This document shows, in pieces, positions 1 to 8,193 of a stretch of 57,880 bases of DNA (the stretch's first letter is position 1; each line of letters starts with the position of its first letter). The notes under the pieces were generated by a model. It searched no databases, was not told the origin of the DNA, and worked only from the letters and a program-made list of their open reading frames with translations. The translations under genes and the position numbers were made by a program. The stretch is from an uncultured Ruminococcus sp. (GTDB lineage: Bacteria; Bacillota; Clostridia; Oscillospirales; Ruminococcaceae), in assembly GCA_902781565.1 (NCBI GenBank), contig CACZJT010000006.1, positions 1 through 57,880 of the forward strand. The letters are read 5' to 3'.

Positions 1-1025
1 CAAAGTCCATATTCTTCGGCTACTACGGTGCCCTGCTCCTGCTCTCGGGAGTCCATATCGGACTTCTCATAGGCGTGCAGAGAGCGGGTTTCCATGATAT
101 CCTCATCATCGTGGTGCTTATGAGCTACTGGGCTCTTGTGGCACTGGGGCTCACCGCCTACACCCGCGCACAGGTACGTCGTACCTACGATATCCCCATG
201 CAAAGGCTCGCGGAAGCGGCGGCAAAGATAGCGGCGGGGGATTTCTCCGTCCGCATAGACCCCATAAGCGAGCGCGAGAACCGCGACTACCTCGATGCCA
301 TGATAGACGACTTCAACAAGATGGCGGAGGAGCTGGGGAGCATCGAGACCCTCCGCGTGGACTTCTTCTCGAACGTTTCCCATGAGATAAAGACGCCTAT
401 CGCGGTCATTCAGAACAGCGCCGAAATGCTCAAATTATCCACGCTCTCCGACGAGGAGCGGCGGGAGTATATGGACACCATAACGCAGGCGGCAAAGCGG
501 CTCAGCACTCTCATCACCAACATATTGAAGCTGAACAAGCTGGAGCGTCAGACCACCCCCCCGAACGTCAGCGAGTTCGACCTCTGCGACCAGCTCGTGC
601 AGTCGGCTCTGATGTTTGAATCCGTATGGGAGGAGCGGGAGATAGATTTTGAAGCCGACCTCGCCGATGAGCGAAGGCTCATCACCGCCGACCCCGAGCT
701 CCTGCCGCTGGTGTGGAACAACCTGCTCTCGAACGCCTTCAAGTTCACCGAGAGAGGCGGGACGGTCACGCTTCGGGAATACTGCGAGGGGGACAGGATA
801 TTCGTCACGGTCGAGGACACGGGCTGCGGCATGGACGAACAGACCCGCAGACACATCTTCGACAAATTCTACCAGGGGGACACCTCCCACTCCACCGAGG
901 GGAACGGTCTCGGGCTCGCCCTCGCCGTGAGGGTCTTGCAGCTCTCGGGCGGGAACATTGAGGTCGAGAGCGAGGAAGGCAAGGGCACAAAATTCATCGT
1001 TACACTTAAAACGCACGAGGGCTGA
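1..1025 (+). CDS. Sensor histidine kinase, 5' end outside window
   Basis: Membrane sensor kinase of a two-component system. The frame is open from the first bases of the window (codons from base 3), so the true start and partner response regulator lie upstream; 340 residues are visible. Two hydrophobic segments near the visible N terminus bracket a very short loop. A HAMP linker follows, then the HisKA H-box (NVSHEIKTP, phospho-accepting His at 381-383). The ATPase domain has an N-box (WNNLLSNAFKF), a G1 box (VEDTGCGMD) and a G2 box (NGLGLALAV). The short extracytoplasmic loop suggests sensing within the membrane or of the envelope. The signal is unknown. The gene converges on spoVAEb. Confidence 0.93.
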   Translation, partial: KSIFFGYYGALLLLSGVHIGLLIGVQRAGFHDILIIVVLMSYWALVALGLTAYTRAQVRRTYDIPMQRLAEAAAKIAAGDFSVRIDPISERENRDYLDAMIDDFNKMAEELGSIETLRVDFFSNVSHEIKTPIAVIQNSAEMLKLSTLSDEERREYMDTITQAAKRLSTLITNILKLNKLERQTTPPNVSEFDLCDQLVQSALMFESVWEEREIDFEADLADERRLITADPELLPLVWNNLLSNAFKFTERGGTVTLREYCEGDRIFVTVEDTGCGMDEQTRRHIFDKFYQGDTSHSTEGNGLGLALAVRVLQLSGGNIEVESEEGKGTKFIVTLKTHEG

Positions 1026-1043
1026 TAACGTCCCCGTGCGTTT
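1009..1043. terminator. Hairpin between convergent genes
   Basis: Arms AAACGCACG (1009-1017) and CGTGCGTTT (1035-1043), extended by GGG/CCC after a bulged A. It overlaps the last codons of the kinase and lies just past the spoVAEb stop, so it could serve both strands. The T-run is weak on either side. Confidence 0.5.
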
Positions 1044-1047
1044 CGCT

Positions 1048-1404
1048 TTATTCTTTCGCCGTGCTTCTTGCCACGAGAGCCGCCGCAAGCCCGAAGATGA
1101 CCGCCGCAGTTATCCCCGCGGCTCCCGCCGTGAAGCTCCCCGTGAAGATACCGAGAGCGCCGTCGCTGTCAATGCTCCTCTGCACGCCCTCGGCGATGAG
1201 GTTCCCGAAGCCCGTAAGCGGAACGGAAGCTCCCGCACCCGCGAAGTCTATGAGCGGTCGGTACACCCCGAAGGCTCCCAGCACCACTCCCGCCACAACG
1301 TAGCCCGTGAGTATACGCGCGGGGGTGAGCTTCGTAAAGTCGATGAGCAGCTGCCCCGCCGCGCAGATAGCGCCGCCCACAAGAAACGCATAGATATATT
1401 CCAT
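1048..1404 (-). CDS. spoVAE: Stage V sporulation protein AE (SpoVAEb)
   Basis: Small integral membrane protein of the SpoVA channel, which moves dipicolinic acid into the forespore and releases it at germination. It has 118 residues, the usual length for SpoVAEb. The N terminus (EYIYAFLVGGAICAAGQLLID, then LTPARIL) is characteristic, and about three to four hydrophobic helices alternate with Gly/Ala-rich turns. It starts 10 bases after the spoVAD stop, so the two are co-transcribed. SpoVAC, normally encoded just before SpoVAD, is not in this cluster. Confidence 0.9.
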   Translation of the reverse strand: MEYIYAFLVGGAICAAGQLLIDFTKLTPARILTGYVVAGVVLGAFGVYRPLIDFAGAGASVPLTGFGNLIAEGVQRSIDSDGALGIFTGSFTAGAAGITAAVIFGLAAALVARSTAKE

Positions 1405-1414
1405 TATGACCTCC

Positions 1415-2428
1415 TTACGACTTTACGCCAGATTCGCTGCTTATCCATACCGCGTGAGATATGGAGGGTATGCTCTCGCCCTGCTGTGATACCGTCGGGG
1501 ACATAAGCGCTCCCGTCGCCGCGAACAGCACGTTTTTGAGCCTGCCCGTCTTTAACTGCGGGAGTATATGCCCGCACAGCACAGCCGCGCAGCAGCCGCA
1601 GCCGCTCCCGCCCGCGTGGACGTCCTGCTTATCGGGGTCGTAGAGCATTTTTCCGCAGTCGTTATGCCGCGCGGAGATGTCCACGCCCTCGCGCTCCGCA
1701 AGCTCGCAGAAAAGCCTGCTTCCAACGCTCGCAAGGTCGCCCGTCAGCACCATGTCGAAGCTGTCGGGGGACATTCCCGTATCGCGGAAGAACGCCGACA
1801 CGGTGCTCCATGCGGCGGGAGCCATAGCAGCCCCCATGTTTGCCGCATCGGTCACGCCCAGATCCTCTATCTTCCCCACCGTGAAGCCTCGAACATAGGG
1901 AGCCGTTCCTTTGGCGGACACACAAAGGGCTCCCCCCGCCGTAGCCGTCCATTGGGAGGTAGGCGTCCGCTGTCCGCCGTAGTTAAGAGGGAAACGATAC
2001 TGCTTCTCCGCCGCGCAGAAGTGTGAGGACGTGACCGCCGCCGCACATTCCGCATAGCCCGCATGGGTGAACGCCGAAGCCATGATGAGCCCCTCCGCCA
2101 TAGTCGAGCAGGCTCCGTATATGCCGAGAAAGGGTATGCCGAAGCCCCTGACGCCGTAGGTCGTGCCCGTGCATTGATTGAGCAGGTCGCCGCCGAATAT
2201 CACGTCTATGTCCTGCTCGGTCAGACCCGTCTTTTCAAACAGGTGCAGGAGCGCCTGCTTTTGCAGCTTGCTCTCGCCCTTCTCGAAGGTCTCGGCGGTC
2301 ATATAGGGGTCGTCGCTGGTCTTGTCGAAGCACCTTCCGAGAGGTCCCTCGTTTTCGAGCTTCCCTCCTACCGCCGATGACCCGAGTATCGAGGGCGGCT
2401 TCGGGAAGATGTAAGTCTGTCTGCGCAT
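1415..2428 (-). CDS. spoVAD: Stage V sporulation protein AD (SpoVAD)
   Basis: Thiolase-fold protein of the SpoVA complex; in Bacillus it binds dipicolinic acid at the spore inner membrane. The product of 337 residues opens with the family signature TYIFPKPPSILGSSAVGGKL. It carries the thiolase-like FLGIYGACSTMAEG motif and a cysteine-rich GGSGCGCCA stretch. The chosen ATG follows AAGGAG by eight bases; a longer in-frame start 33 bases upstream has no comparable ribosome site. A sigma-G-type promoter lies about 20 bases upstream. It is first in a two-gene unit with spoVAEb. Confidence 0.93.
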   Translation of the reverse strand: MRRQTYIFPKPPSILGSSAVGGKLENEGPLGRCFDKTSDDPYMTAETFEKGESKLQKQALLHLFEKTGLTEQDIDVIFGGDLLNQCTGTTYGVRGFGIPFLGIYGACSTMAEGLIMASAFTHAGYAECAAAVTSSHFCAAEKQYRFPLNYGGQRTPTSQWTATAGGALCVSAKGTAPYVRGFTVGKIEDLGVTDAANMGAAMAPAAWSTVSAFFRDTGMSPDSFDMVLTGDLASVGSRLFCELAEREGVDISARHNDCGKMLYDPDKQDVHAGGSGCGCCAAVLCGHILPQLKTGRLKNVLFAATGALMSPTVSQQGESIPSISHAVWISSESGVKS

Positions 2429-2448
2429 TTTATCAGCTCCTTCGGGCT

Positions 2449-2478
2449 TATTATGCCGCAAAAAGCTGTAAATTATTC
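2449..2478 (-). promoter_or_regulatory. Probable sigma-G promoter of spoVAD
   Basis: On the minus strand GAATA (2474-2478) and CATAATA (2449-2455) are 18 bases apart. This fits the Bacillus forespore sigma-G consensus (gHATR, 17-18 bp, CATnHTA). The -10 ends 20 bases before the spoVAD ATG. No sigma-A promoter is visible here, and a terminator separates it from the SCP2 gene upstream. Confidence 0.65.
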
Positions 2479-2483
2479 GTCAT

Positions 2484-2516
2484 AAAAAAACAGACCGACT
2501 TTTTGGGTCGGTCTGT
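2484..2516 (-). terminator. Rho-independent terminator of the SCP2 gene
   Basis: A perfect 10-bp stem (ACAGACCGAC/GTCGGTCTGT; 2490-2499 with 2507-2516) is followed on the minus strand by seven T. It isolates spoVAD from upstream transcription. Confidence 0.9.
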
Positions 2517-2527
2517 AAAAGAACCTT

Positions 2528-2552
2528 ATACTAACCTTTTAGGAATTAGTAT
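2528..2552. repeat. 24-bp palindromic repeat, copy 1
   Basis: Arms ATACTAA (2528-2534) and TTAGTAT (2546-2552) enclose a CCT/AGG inner pair. Bases 2529-2552 recur exactly at 31358-31381. The last sense codon and the stop of the SCP2 gene fall inside this copy. Confidence 0.8.
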
Positions 2553-2872
2553 TGCTTCTTTACGACGCTTGCGAACTGCATAGCCTTGCCGAGGTCGCCG
2601 TCAACATGGAGTATGCCCTTATTGAATGCGTCTACGGGGTCGAGTTTGCCGTTAGCCAGCTTCACGAAATCATCGCCCGAGATGGTCACGGCACAGTTCC
2701 TGTCGTGGTAGTCGTAGGGCTCAACATTCACCCTGCCGTCCTTGACCTCCACATAGAACACTCCGCCGTTTTCGCCCGTGAGGTTCACCTGCACCGCGAG
2801 GAAGTCTATCCCGCTGATGTCGGTCACGGCGGCAGTCTTACGGACCATCGTCAGAATCTTGTTAAATGTCAT
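2546..2872 (-). CDS. SCP2 sterol-binding-fold protein
   Basis: Soluble protein of 108 residues with the SCP2 fold, a hydrophobic-pocket domain that in bacteria probably binds a lipid-like ligand; the ligand is unknown. Typical features are an N-terminal amphipathic helix, a beta-rich centre (GGVFYVEVKDGRVNVEP), CAVTISGDDFVKLANGKLDP and the C-terminal ILHVDGDLGKAMQFASV. A GGAGTG ribosome site precedes the ATG. It stands between gh25 and a strong terminator, so it is a single-gene unit or reads through from the lysozyme operon. Confidence 0.85.
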   Translation of the reverse strand: MTFNKILTMVRKTAAVTDISGIDFLAVQVNLTGENGGVFYVEVKDGRVNVEPYDYHDRNCAVTISGDDFVKLANGKLDPVDAFNKGILHVDGDLGKAMQFASVVKKQY

Positions 2873-2921
2873 ATATAAACACTCCTTATAAAATGATTGA
2901 CCAAATTATATTACAGTACGA

Positions 2922-4484
2922 TTATTTGTACAGCACGTTAAAATCGGCATCGCCGTCTATGCCCGCGATGGAGCCGTAGCAGCGCTGCCATATCTGATAC
3001 TCGCCCGCGTAGTCGGTCTGATCAACGTAGTGCGCCAGCCATACGGGGCGGTGATAGTCGTTAGTCCAGAAGTTTTCGAGGAAGGTCTTGCTGCTGTAGA
3101 GCATGGCGTCGTAGCCGTAGTTGGAAAGCTCATCGGCGAACACCTCGAACAGCTCGTTGAGGTCGTCTATGCTCATGCCGTAGGTCTGGAAATGCTCGAA
3201 GTCCTCCCAGTCGAATACCACGGGGAAATCGAGCTTTCTTCCCGCAAGTATACCCGCTATCCAACGGGCGTGGTCGCGGACGTCCTCGGGGTCGTTGTCC
3301 TCGCTGTAGTAGTATATCCCCACGGGCAGACCCGCGGCGGTGGCGTTTTCCATATTGGCAAGGTATGTATTGTCGAGGGTGTAATCGTCGCTGTCGCCCC
3401 AGCCTATACGCATGATAACGAATTCGCAGCCCGCTTCCTTGACGGCGTTAAAGTCTATAGTACCCTGCCACTGGGAAACGTCTATGCCGAAGGCGCGGTT
3501 ATCCCCCGCGTATGCAGACCTGAACTCGTCAAAGCTCATGCCGTCCCCCGTCATGGTGTCCGTCACGGGCGGCTCTACGCCCACATAGATAGTCAGCTCC
3601 CAGCTGTAGCTGTTGCCGCTCGAATCGGTGACGGTGGCTGTTATGGGGTAGGCTCCCGCCGCCGAAGTGTCCACCTCGCCCGTGTAGGACAGCTTGGGTG
3701 AGCGGTCGAAGTTGTCTGCGTAGCTGACTTTCATTTCAAGGTCGAACACGCCGCCCACGTCGATATACGTGTTCTCGCCCGTACCCAGCACTATCGGAGC
3801 GCGGGTGTCCTCAACGGTATAGCGGACGGTAGCACTGTAGCCCTGCCCGTCGTATTTCAGCTTGACGGTCTGCTCATGCTCGCCCAATGTCTTTGTGTCA
3901 ACGAGGGCTTCGGGCTCGATGAGCTCCGCATTGGTGCGCTCTATGAAGTCCTTGAGCTTGACCTTGGAATAGGCTTCCAGCTTATCGTCATAGTTTAAGA
4001 TGATGTCCCCCGACTTGTTCTCGGCGGGCTTTTTCTCGGATCTTTCCGACTTCTCGGACTTGCCGCTTTCGTCGCCCTCGGAGCTGTCATCGGTATTTGA
4101 CTTCCCACTCTTTTTCTCGGCGGCGGAGGAGCTGTCCGTATCGGTGACAGCATTTTCCTTCTCGGAGGAACTATCCGTTTTCTTGGACTTTTTGCTTTTC
4201 TTGGAGGACTTCTTTTCGGCAGCCGAAGAGCTGTCCTCCGAAAGCTCCGTGACGGCAGGTTCGGCAGCGGGAAGGCTGTCGGAGCCGCCTATGTCTATGC
4301 CCTCCGTTTTCGTGACAGCCGCATCGTCGGCAAGTGACGTATCGGAGGTCACGGCGGTATCGGGCAGCCTTTCAAGCTCCGTATCGGTAATGTCCTGCCC
4401 GCAGCCCGAGAGTCCGCAGGTCAGCATGACCGCCGCACAGAACGCGGCAGTCCCGCGCCTTATGTTCATTTCATTTCTTTCCAT
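2922..4484 (-). CDS. Lipoprotein GH25 lysozyme with Ser/Lys-rich stalk
   Basis: Secreted muramidase expected to cleave the MurNAc-GlcNAc bond of peptidoglycan. The N terminus has a lipoprotein signal with lipobox LSGC (Cys28). Residues about 35-165 form a low-complexity Ser/Glu/Lys/Asp stalk. Next come one or two Ig-like modules (DTRAPIVLG, DTSAAGAYPITATVTDSSGN). The last ~185 residues are the GH25 barrel with FGIDVSQWQG and the acidic cluster VVFDWED. GAGG sits nine bases before the chosen ATG. It follows the GNAT gene by 22 bases and shares its promoter. A role in wall turnover is likely. Confidence 0.92.
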   Translation of the reverse strand: MERNEMNIRRGTAAFCAAVMLTCGLSGCGQDITDTELERLPDTAVTSDTSLADDAAVTKTEGIDIGGSDSLPAAEPAVTELSEDSSSAAEKKSSKKSKKSKKTDSSSEKENAVTDTDSSSAAEKKSGKSNTDDSSEGDESGKSEKSERSEKKPAENKSGDIILNYDDKLEAYSKVKLKDFIERTNAELIEPEALVDTKTLGEHEQTVKLKYDGQGYSATVRYTVEDTRAPIVLGTGENTYIDVGGVFDLEMKVSYADNFDRSPKLSYTGEVDTSAAGAYPITATVTDSSGNSYSWELTIYVGVEPPVTDTMTGDGMSFDEFRSAYAGDNRAFGIDVSQWQGTIDFNAVKEAGCEFVIMRIGWGDSDDYTLDNTYLANMENATAAGLPVGIYYYSEDNDPEDVRDHARWIAGILAGRKLDFPVVFDWEDFEHFQTYGMSIDDLNELFEVFADELSNYGYDAMLYSSKTFLENFWTNDYHRPVWLAHYVDQTDYAGEYQIWQRCYGSIAGIDGDADFNVLYK

Positions 4485-4506
4485 TTATACTTTCCTCATA
4501 GGTCAA

Positions 4507-4989
4507 CTAAACCTCGATATAATAAGGGCAAATGTTCTCGTAGTGCCCATCCTTCATTCTGAATCCCCTCGGGATAACGCCCAGCTGTCTAAAGCCTATC
4601 TTTTCGTAGAGATGTCTTGCGGGGAGATTCGTTTCGACAACGGCGTTGAATTGGAGTATCAGGAACCCGAGCTCACCCGCCTTGCGTATGCAGTCGCGCA
4701 CGAGCTTTTCTCCGATATGCTGTCCCCGAAAGCCGGAGGACACCGCGTAGCTCGCATTGCAGATATGACCGCACCTGCCCACGTTGTTCGGGTGCAGGAT
4801 ATACAGCCCCGTGACCCTGTCACCGTCGGCAGCCACGCCGCAGTAGCTCTGTTCGGCGAAGAATCGTCTTCCCGTTTCGGCGTCAAGCGCTTCCTCCTGC
4901 GGAAAGGCGACGCCCTCCGCAACCACCTCGTTCCATACGGCGACCATCTGTTCCAAGTCGCTCTCGGTGTATCGTCTTATCAGCATCAT
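4507..4989 (-). CDS. GNAT-family N-acetyltransferase
   Basis: Cytoplasmic acetyl-CoA-dependent N-acyltransferase of 160 residues, a complete single GNAT domain. The acetyl-CoA loop is RGQHIGEKLVRDCIRKA, preceded by strand 4 (ICNASYAVSSGF) and followed by LQFNAVVETNLPARHLYEKIGF, the usual motif B. The substrate cannot be deduced. It is the first gene of a unit with the GH25 lysozyme, under a good sigma-A promoter. Confidence 0.88.
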   Translation of the reverse strand: MMLIRRYTESDLEQMVAVWNEVVAEGVAFPQEEALDAETGRRFFAEQSYCGVAADGDRVTGLYILHPNNVGRCGHICNASYAVSSGFRGQHIGEKLVRDCIRKAGELGFLILQFNAVVETNLPARHLYEKIGFRQLGVIPRGFRMKDGHYENICPYYIEV

Positions 4990-5029
4990 ATTACCTCATC
5001 TCCGTGTCCGCGCCGCAAACACAAGAATT

Positions 5030-5058
5030 ATTATAACACATATCTCCCGAAAAGTCAA
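5030..5058 (-). promoter_or_regulatory. Sigma-A promoter of GNAT-lysozyme operon
   Basis: Minus-strand TTGACT (5053-5058), 17-bp spacer, TATAAT (5030-5035), 41 bases before the GNAT ATG. Confidence 0.85.
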
Positions 5059-5114
5059 GTGCGCGGATAATTTAGGAAAATTATTACTGATATGAAAAAA
5101 ATTGCGTTTCGGGC

Positions 5115-5143
5115 TTGAAATTTTGTGAGCTGTATGATATAAT
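5115..5143 (+). promoter_or_regulatory. Sigma-A promoter of pyrB
   Basis: TTGAAA (5115-5120), 17-bp spacer, TATAAT (5138-5143). The leader to the pyrB ATG is only about 45 bases, with no PyrR-type attenuator or hairpin. Confidence 0.85.
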
Positions 5144-5194
5144 ATAAAAGAATATGGACTTTTGACACGATAACGAAAGGCAGCGTGAGGGAAA

Positions 5195-6280
5195 ATGTCG
5201 GAGAATTCGCAGTTCATAAACCTTTTAGACCTTAACGACCACCCCGTTTCATGGTGGAACAAGTTGTTGGAGCTGGGGCACATCATCAAGAAATACCCGC
5301 AGAATTACGCCAAAGCCTGCGAAGGCAAGATCATGGGAACGCTCTTTTACGAGCCCTCCACGAGGACACAGATGTCCTTCCAGACCGCCATGCTGCGGCT
5401 CGGCGGCACGATAATCGGCTTCGACAACCCCGCCACTTCCTCTGTGGCTAAGGGCGAGAACATCAAGGATACCACCAAGATAGTCTCGGGATACGCGGAT
5501 ATAATGGTCATGCGCCACCCCGTCGAGGGCTCCGTAAAGGCTGCGGCTCTTACTGCCGAATGCCCTGTCATCAACGCGGGCGACGGCGGACACCTTCACC
5601 CGACCCAGACCCTCACCGACCTTTTCACCCTCAAGGAAGAAAAGGGCACCCTCGAAAACCTTACTATAGGCTTCTGCGGCGACCTCAAAAACGGCAGGAC
5701 GGTACACTCCCTCATCAAGGCTATGAGCTGCTACAAGGGCAGCCGCTTCGTGCTGATATCCACAAAGGAGCTTAAAATACCCAATTACATACGCGATATG
5801 CTCACCGCTTCGGGCATACCGTTCAAAGAAGTCACGAGTCTTGACGACGCTATAGAAAACCTTGACGTGCTGTACATGACGCGCATTCAGCGTGAGCGCT
5901 TCGGAAGCGAGGAGGAGTACAACGCACAGAAGGGCTGCTACATCTTAGACCGTGAGAAGATGAAGAAAGCCCGCGAGGATATGATAGTCCTCCACCCGCT
6001 CCCGAGAGTGGACGAGATCGCCGTCGAGGTGGACAGCGATAAACGCGCCATGTACTTCGAGCAGGCGAAGTACGGTATGTATATCCGAATGGCGCTTATC
6101 CTCACGATACTCCGCGGCGACGGGGAAGCGCCGAGGCTTATAAAGGGGCGCGAGCGCAGGCACTTCACCTGCTCGAATCCCGCCTGCATAACTCACCGCG
6201 AGAAATACCTGCCCCACCTTTTCGAGGGCAGCGGCGACATTCTCATCTGCGAATACTGCGATAACCGTACACTCATCTGA
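5195..6280 (+). CDS. pyrB: Aspartate carbamoyltransferase with C-terminal PyrI-like zinc module
   Basis: Condenses carbamoyl phosphate and aspartate to N-carbamoyl-aspartate, the first committed step of pyrimidine synthesis. The catalytic part (residues 1 to ~310) has the carbamoyl-phosphate motif YEPSTRTQMSF, HPTQTLTD and HPLPRVDEI. Its 361 residues exceed the usual ~305-310. The extra C terminus reads HFTCSNPACITHRE, then CEYC, that is C326-X4-C331-X20-C352-X2-C355, matching the zinc domain of the separate regulatory chain PyrI. The nucleotide-binding allosteric domain of PyrI is absent. No other pyr gene is adjacent; an amidase gene follows after 23 bases. Confidence 0.95.
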   Translation: MSENSQFINLLDLNDHPVSWWNKLLELGHIIKKYPQNYAKACEGKIMGTLFYEPSTRTQMSFQTAMLRLGGTIIGFDNPATSSVAKGENIKDTTKIVSGYADIMVMRHPVEGSVKAAALTAECPVINAGDGGHLHPTQTLTDLFTLKEEKGTLENLTIGFCGDLKNGRTVHSLIKAMSCYKGSRFVLISTKELKIPNYIRDMLTASGIPFKEVTSLDDAIENLDVLYMTRIQRERFGSEEEYNAQKGCYILDREKMKKAREDMIVLHPLPRVDEIAVEVDSDKRAMYFEQAKYGMYIRMALILTILRGDGEAPRLIKGRERRHFTCSNPACITHREKYLPHLFEGSGDILICEYCDNRTLI

Positions 6281-6303
6281 TTTAACGGAGGTCGGAAAGG
6301 GAT

Positions 6304-7350
6304 ATGGAATACTTTAGCGCTCCGCCCGACAACAGCGGGCGAAGGGTCGTTTATACCGAACGCCGCGGAGATGTAGGGTATACCTACTACGACGACGGCA
6401 TTGTAAAGATAACTCACTACAGAAGGCGCCGCAAGGTCTACTGGGGGCGCATAGCTATCGCCGTTGTGGTGCTGATACTCCTGATAATGGGGCTCGTGCA
6501 GGTCATAAAGATCTTTACGGGCGGCTCGAAGAAGGACAGCTCCGACTCGGACAAGCAGTTTGTTTTCGAGTCCTCCTCCGCCGCCGAAGCAGATACCACC
6601 GTCAGCACCGCCGATGAAGACGTGAGCAAGACCTCTGCCGCCTCCGCCGAAAGCTCCGAGGAAGAACCTAACGCCAAAAAAATGGGCTTCAAGGTCTGCA
6701 TAGACCCGGGTCACGGGGATTACGATACGGGCGTGCTGACGGGCGAGGGGCTGACCGAAAGCTCCAAGAACCTTGAATTTGCCAAACTCGTGCAGGAACA
6801 GCTCGAAGCAGAGGGGGTAGAAGTCCTCATGACCCGCACCGAAGATGTCAACGTTCCGATCACCAAACGCTGTAGTATGGCGAATGAAGCGGGCTGTGAC
6901 TTCTTTGTGTCGCTCCACCGCAACGGAACATCGGACCCCTTTGACGGGAGCTGCGGTACGGAAATTTTTATCAACAACGCTTCCCCCGAAATGGACAAGA
7001 AGCTCGCCACGAATATCCTTGATGCCCTCGATCAGGTTGGTATCACGCGGAGCCTTGGGGTGAGCGCGGGGTTCTCGGGCAAGCCCGAATCCAACTATCA
7101 GATCAACACCGACACTCTCATGCCGAGCTGTCAGCTGGAGCTTGGCTACCTCACCAGCGATGATGACAACGCCCTCTACGAGAGCATGAAGCAGGACTAT
7201 GCCATAGCCGTGACCGAAGCACTCGTAAAGACCGCGAAGGAGTTGGGTGTAATAGACGAAAACGGCGGCAGGCTCATCACCGAACCGCTCATAAGCGAGG
7301 GCAAATCCCACATAACCGTCAGTCTTGACGGCGAGGTGGGAATGGTCTGA
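6304..7350 (+). CDS. Membrane-anchored N-acetylmuramoyl-L-alanine amidase (Amidase_3)
   Basis: Zinc amidase that cuts the bond between MurNAc and the stem peptide. Residues ~48-70 are one transmembrane helix after a basic cytoplasmic N terminus. A Ser/Glu/Asp-rich linker runs to ~125, then the Amidase_3 domain. Zinc ligands are visible as His137 (DPGHG), Glu158 (NLEF) and His205 (SLHRN), and the catalytic Glu279 lies in QLELGYL, so it should be active. It starts 23 bases after pyrB with a GGAGG-type site and probably shares its transcript, ending at a strong hairpin. Confidence 0.92.
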   Translation: MEYFSAPPDNSGRRVVYTERRGDVGYTYYDDGIVKITHYRRRRKVYWGRIAIAVVVLILLIMGLVQVIKIFTGGSKKDSSDSDKQFVFESSSAAEADTTVSTADEDVSKTSAASAESSEEEPNAKKMGFKVCIDPGHGDYDTGVLTGEGLTESSKNLEFAKLVQEQLEAEGVEVLMTRTEDVNVPITKRCSMANEAGCDFFVSLHRNGTSDPFDGSCGTEIFINNASPEMDKKLATNILDALDQVGITRSLGVSAGFSGKPESNYQINTDTLMPSCQLELGYLTSDDDNALYESMKQDYAIAVTEALVKTAKELGVIDENGGRLITEPLISEGKSHITVSLDGEVGMV

Positions 7351-7366
7351 ACAATAACATATCCAT

Positions 7367-7401
7367 AAAAAAGGCATCTGCGCGTTACAGATGCCTTTTT
7401 T
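7367..7401. terminator. Bidirectional terminator
   Basis: Arms AAAAAAGGCATCTG and CAGATGCCTTTTTT flank a 7-base loop, with a T-run on both strands. It ends the amidase gene and the convergent zinc-ribbon gene. Confidence 0.9.
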
Positions 7402-7420
7402 CATTCAAGTGCTAAAAGTC

Positions 7421-8170
7421 TTATTTCTCCAAAGATACCGTCCCGGCAGGTCTTGCGGTTCCGCAGCCCGTACAGAATACGTTCCTTTCGGCGTTCTGCT
7501 TTCCGCAGGTCGGGCACTTCCAGCCTTCGGGCTTGGGTGCGGGTGCGGGCTCGGGAGTGGTCGCAGGTGCGGGCTGAGCTTCCTCCGTCATGGGGATAAT
7601 AACGGGAGCTTCCTGCTCGTGCGCGGGAGCTGCCTCCTGCTGTACCTGTTCGGGAGCGGGAGCTGTTTCGGGCTGTGCCTGCTGTTCGATAGCGGGTGTT
7701 ACCTCGGGCTGTGTCTGCTCGGGTACGGGAGCCGCCGCTTGCTGTGCCTGTCCCTGCGGCATTACGGGCGAGGGCATGGGCATGGGCGCTGGCTGAGGCA
7801 TGGGAGCGGGCTGACCTCCGAAGGGCGGCATACCTCCCGCATTAAAGGGCATGGGCTGTCCCTGCGGCATGGGCTGTCCCATAGGGGGCATCATCGGCGC
7901 GGGCATAGGCTGACCGAAGCCCAACCCCTCGCGTATCGCTCTGACATTCTCGCAAAGCTCGCCGAAGGCATAAATGACTATCGTGGATATCCAAGCGCTC
8001 AGAACGCCCAGAGCCGTCACGATCAGAAAAGCTATCACTCCCACGCCTCCGCTGAACTCGTTACCTATCGCGGCACCTGCGCTGATACCCGTGATGAGCC
8101 CGCCGACGCACATGATAGCGAAGATCACCTTCGCAAGGGTCGTGAGCTTTCTTCCTGCGTTTTTAAACAT
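7421..8170 (-). CDS. Membrane protein with Pro/Gln-rich linker and C-terminal zinc ribbon
   Basis: Unassigned protein of 249 residues. Two hydrophobic segments lie near residues 12-35 and 42-70. A long Pro/Gln/Ala/Met-rich spacer (about 85-215) follows, and then a zinc ribbon WKCPTCGKQN...FCTGCGTARP with four Cys. Similar ribbon-plus-linker proteins are common in Clostridia, but the ribbon is more often N-terminal. A GGAGGTGAA ribosome site precedes the ATG by a few bases. Function unknown; a membrane-tethered scaffold is a guess. Confidence 0.75.
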   Translation of the reverse strand: MFKNAGRKLTTLAKVIFAIMCVGGLITGISAGAAIGNEFSGGVGVIAFLIVTALGVLSAWISTIVIYAFGELCENVRAIREGLGFGQPMPAPMMPPMGQPMPQGQPMPFNAGGMPPFGGQPAPMPQPAPMPMPSPVMPQGQAQQAAAPVPEQTQPEVTPAIEQQAQPETAPAPEQVQQEAAPAHEQEAPVIIPMTEEAQPAPATTPEPAPAPKPEGWKCPTCGKQNAERNVFCTGCGTARPAGTVSLEK

Positions 8171-8193
8171 ATATGTTCACCTCCAAAAAACTG

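Noticed and set aside
6193..7404. 403-codon minus-strand open frame over the amidase gene
   Set aside because: Shadow of pyrB end and the amidase, both with clear catalytic motifs; no start signal.
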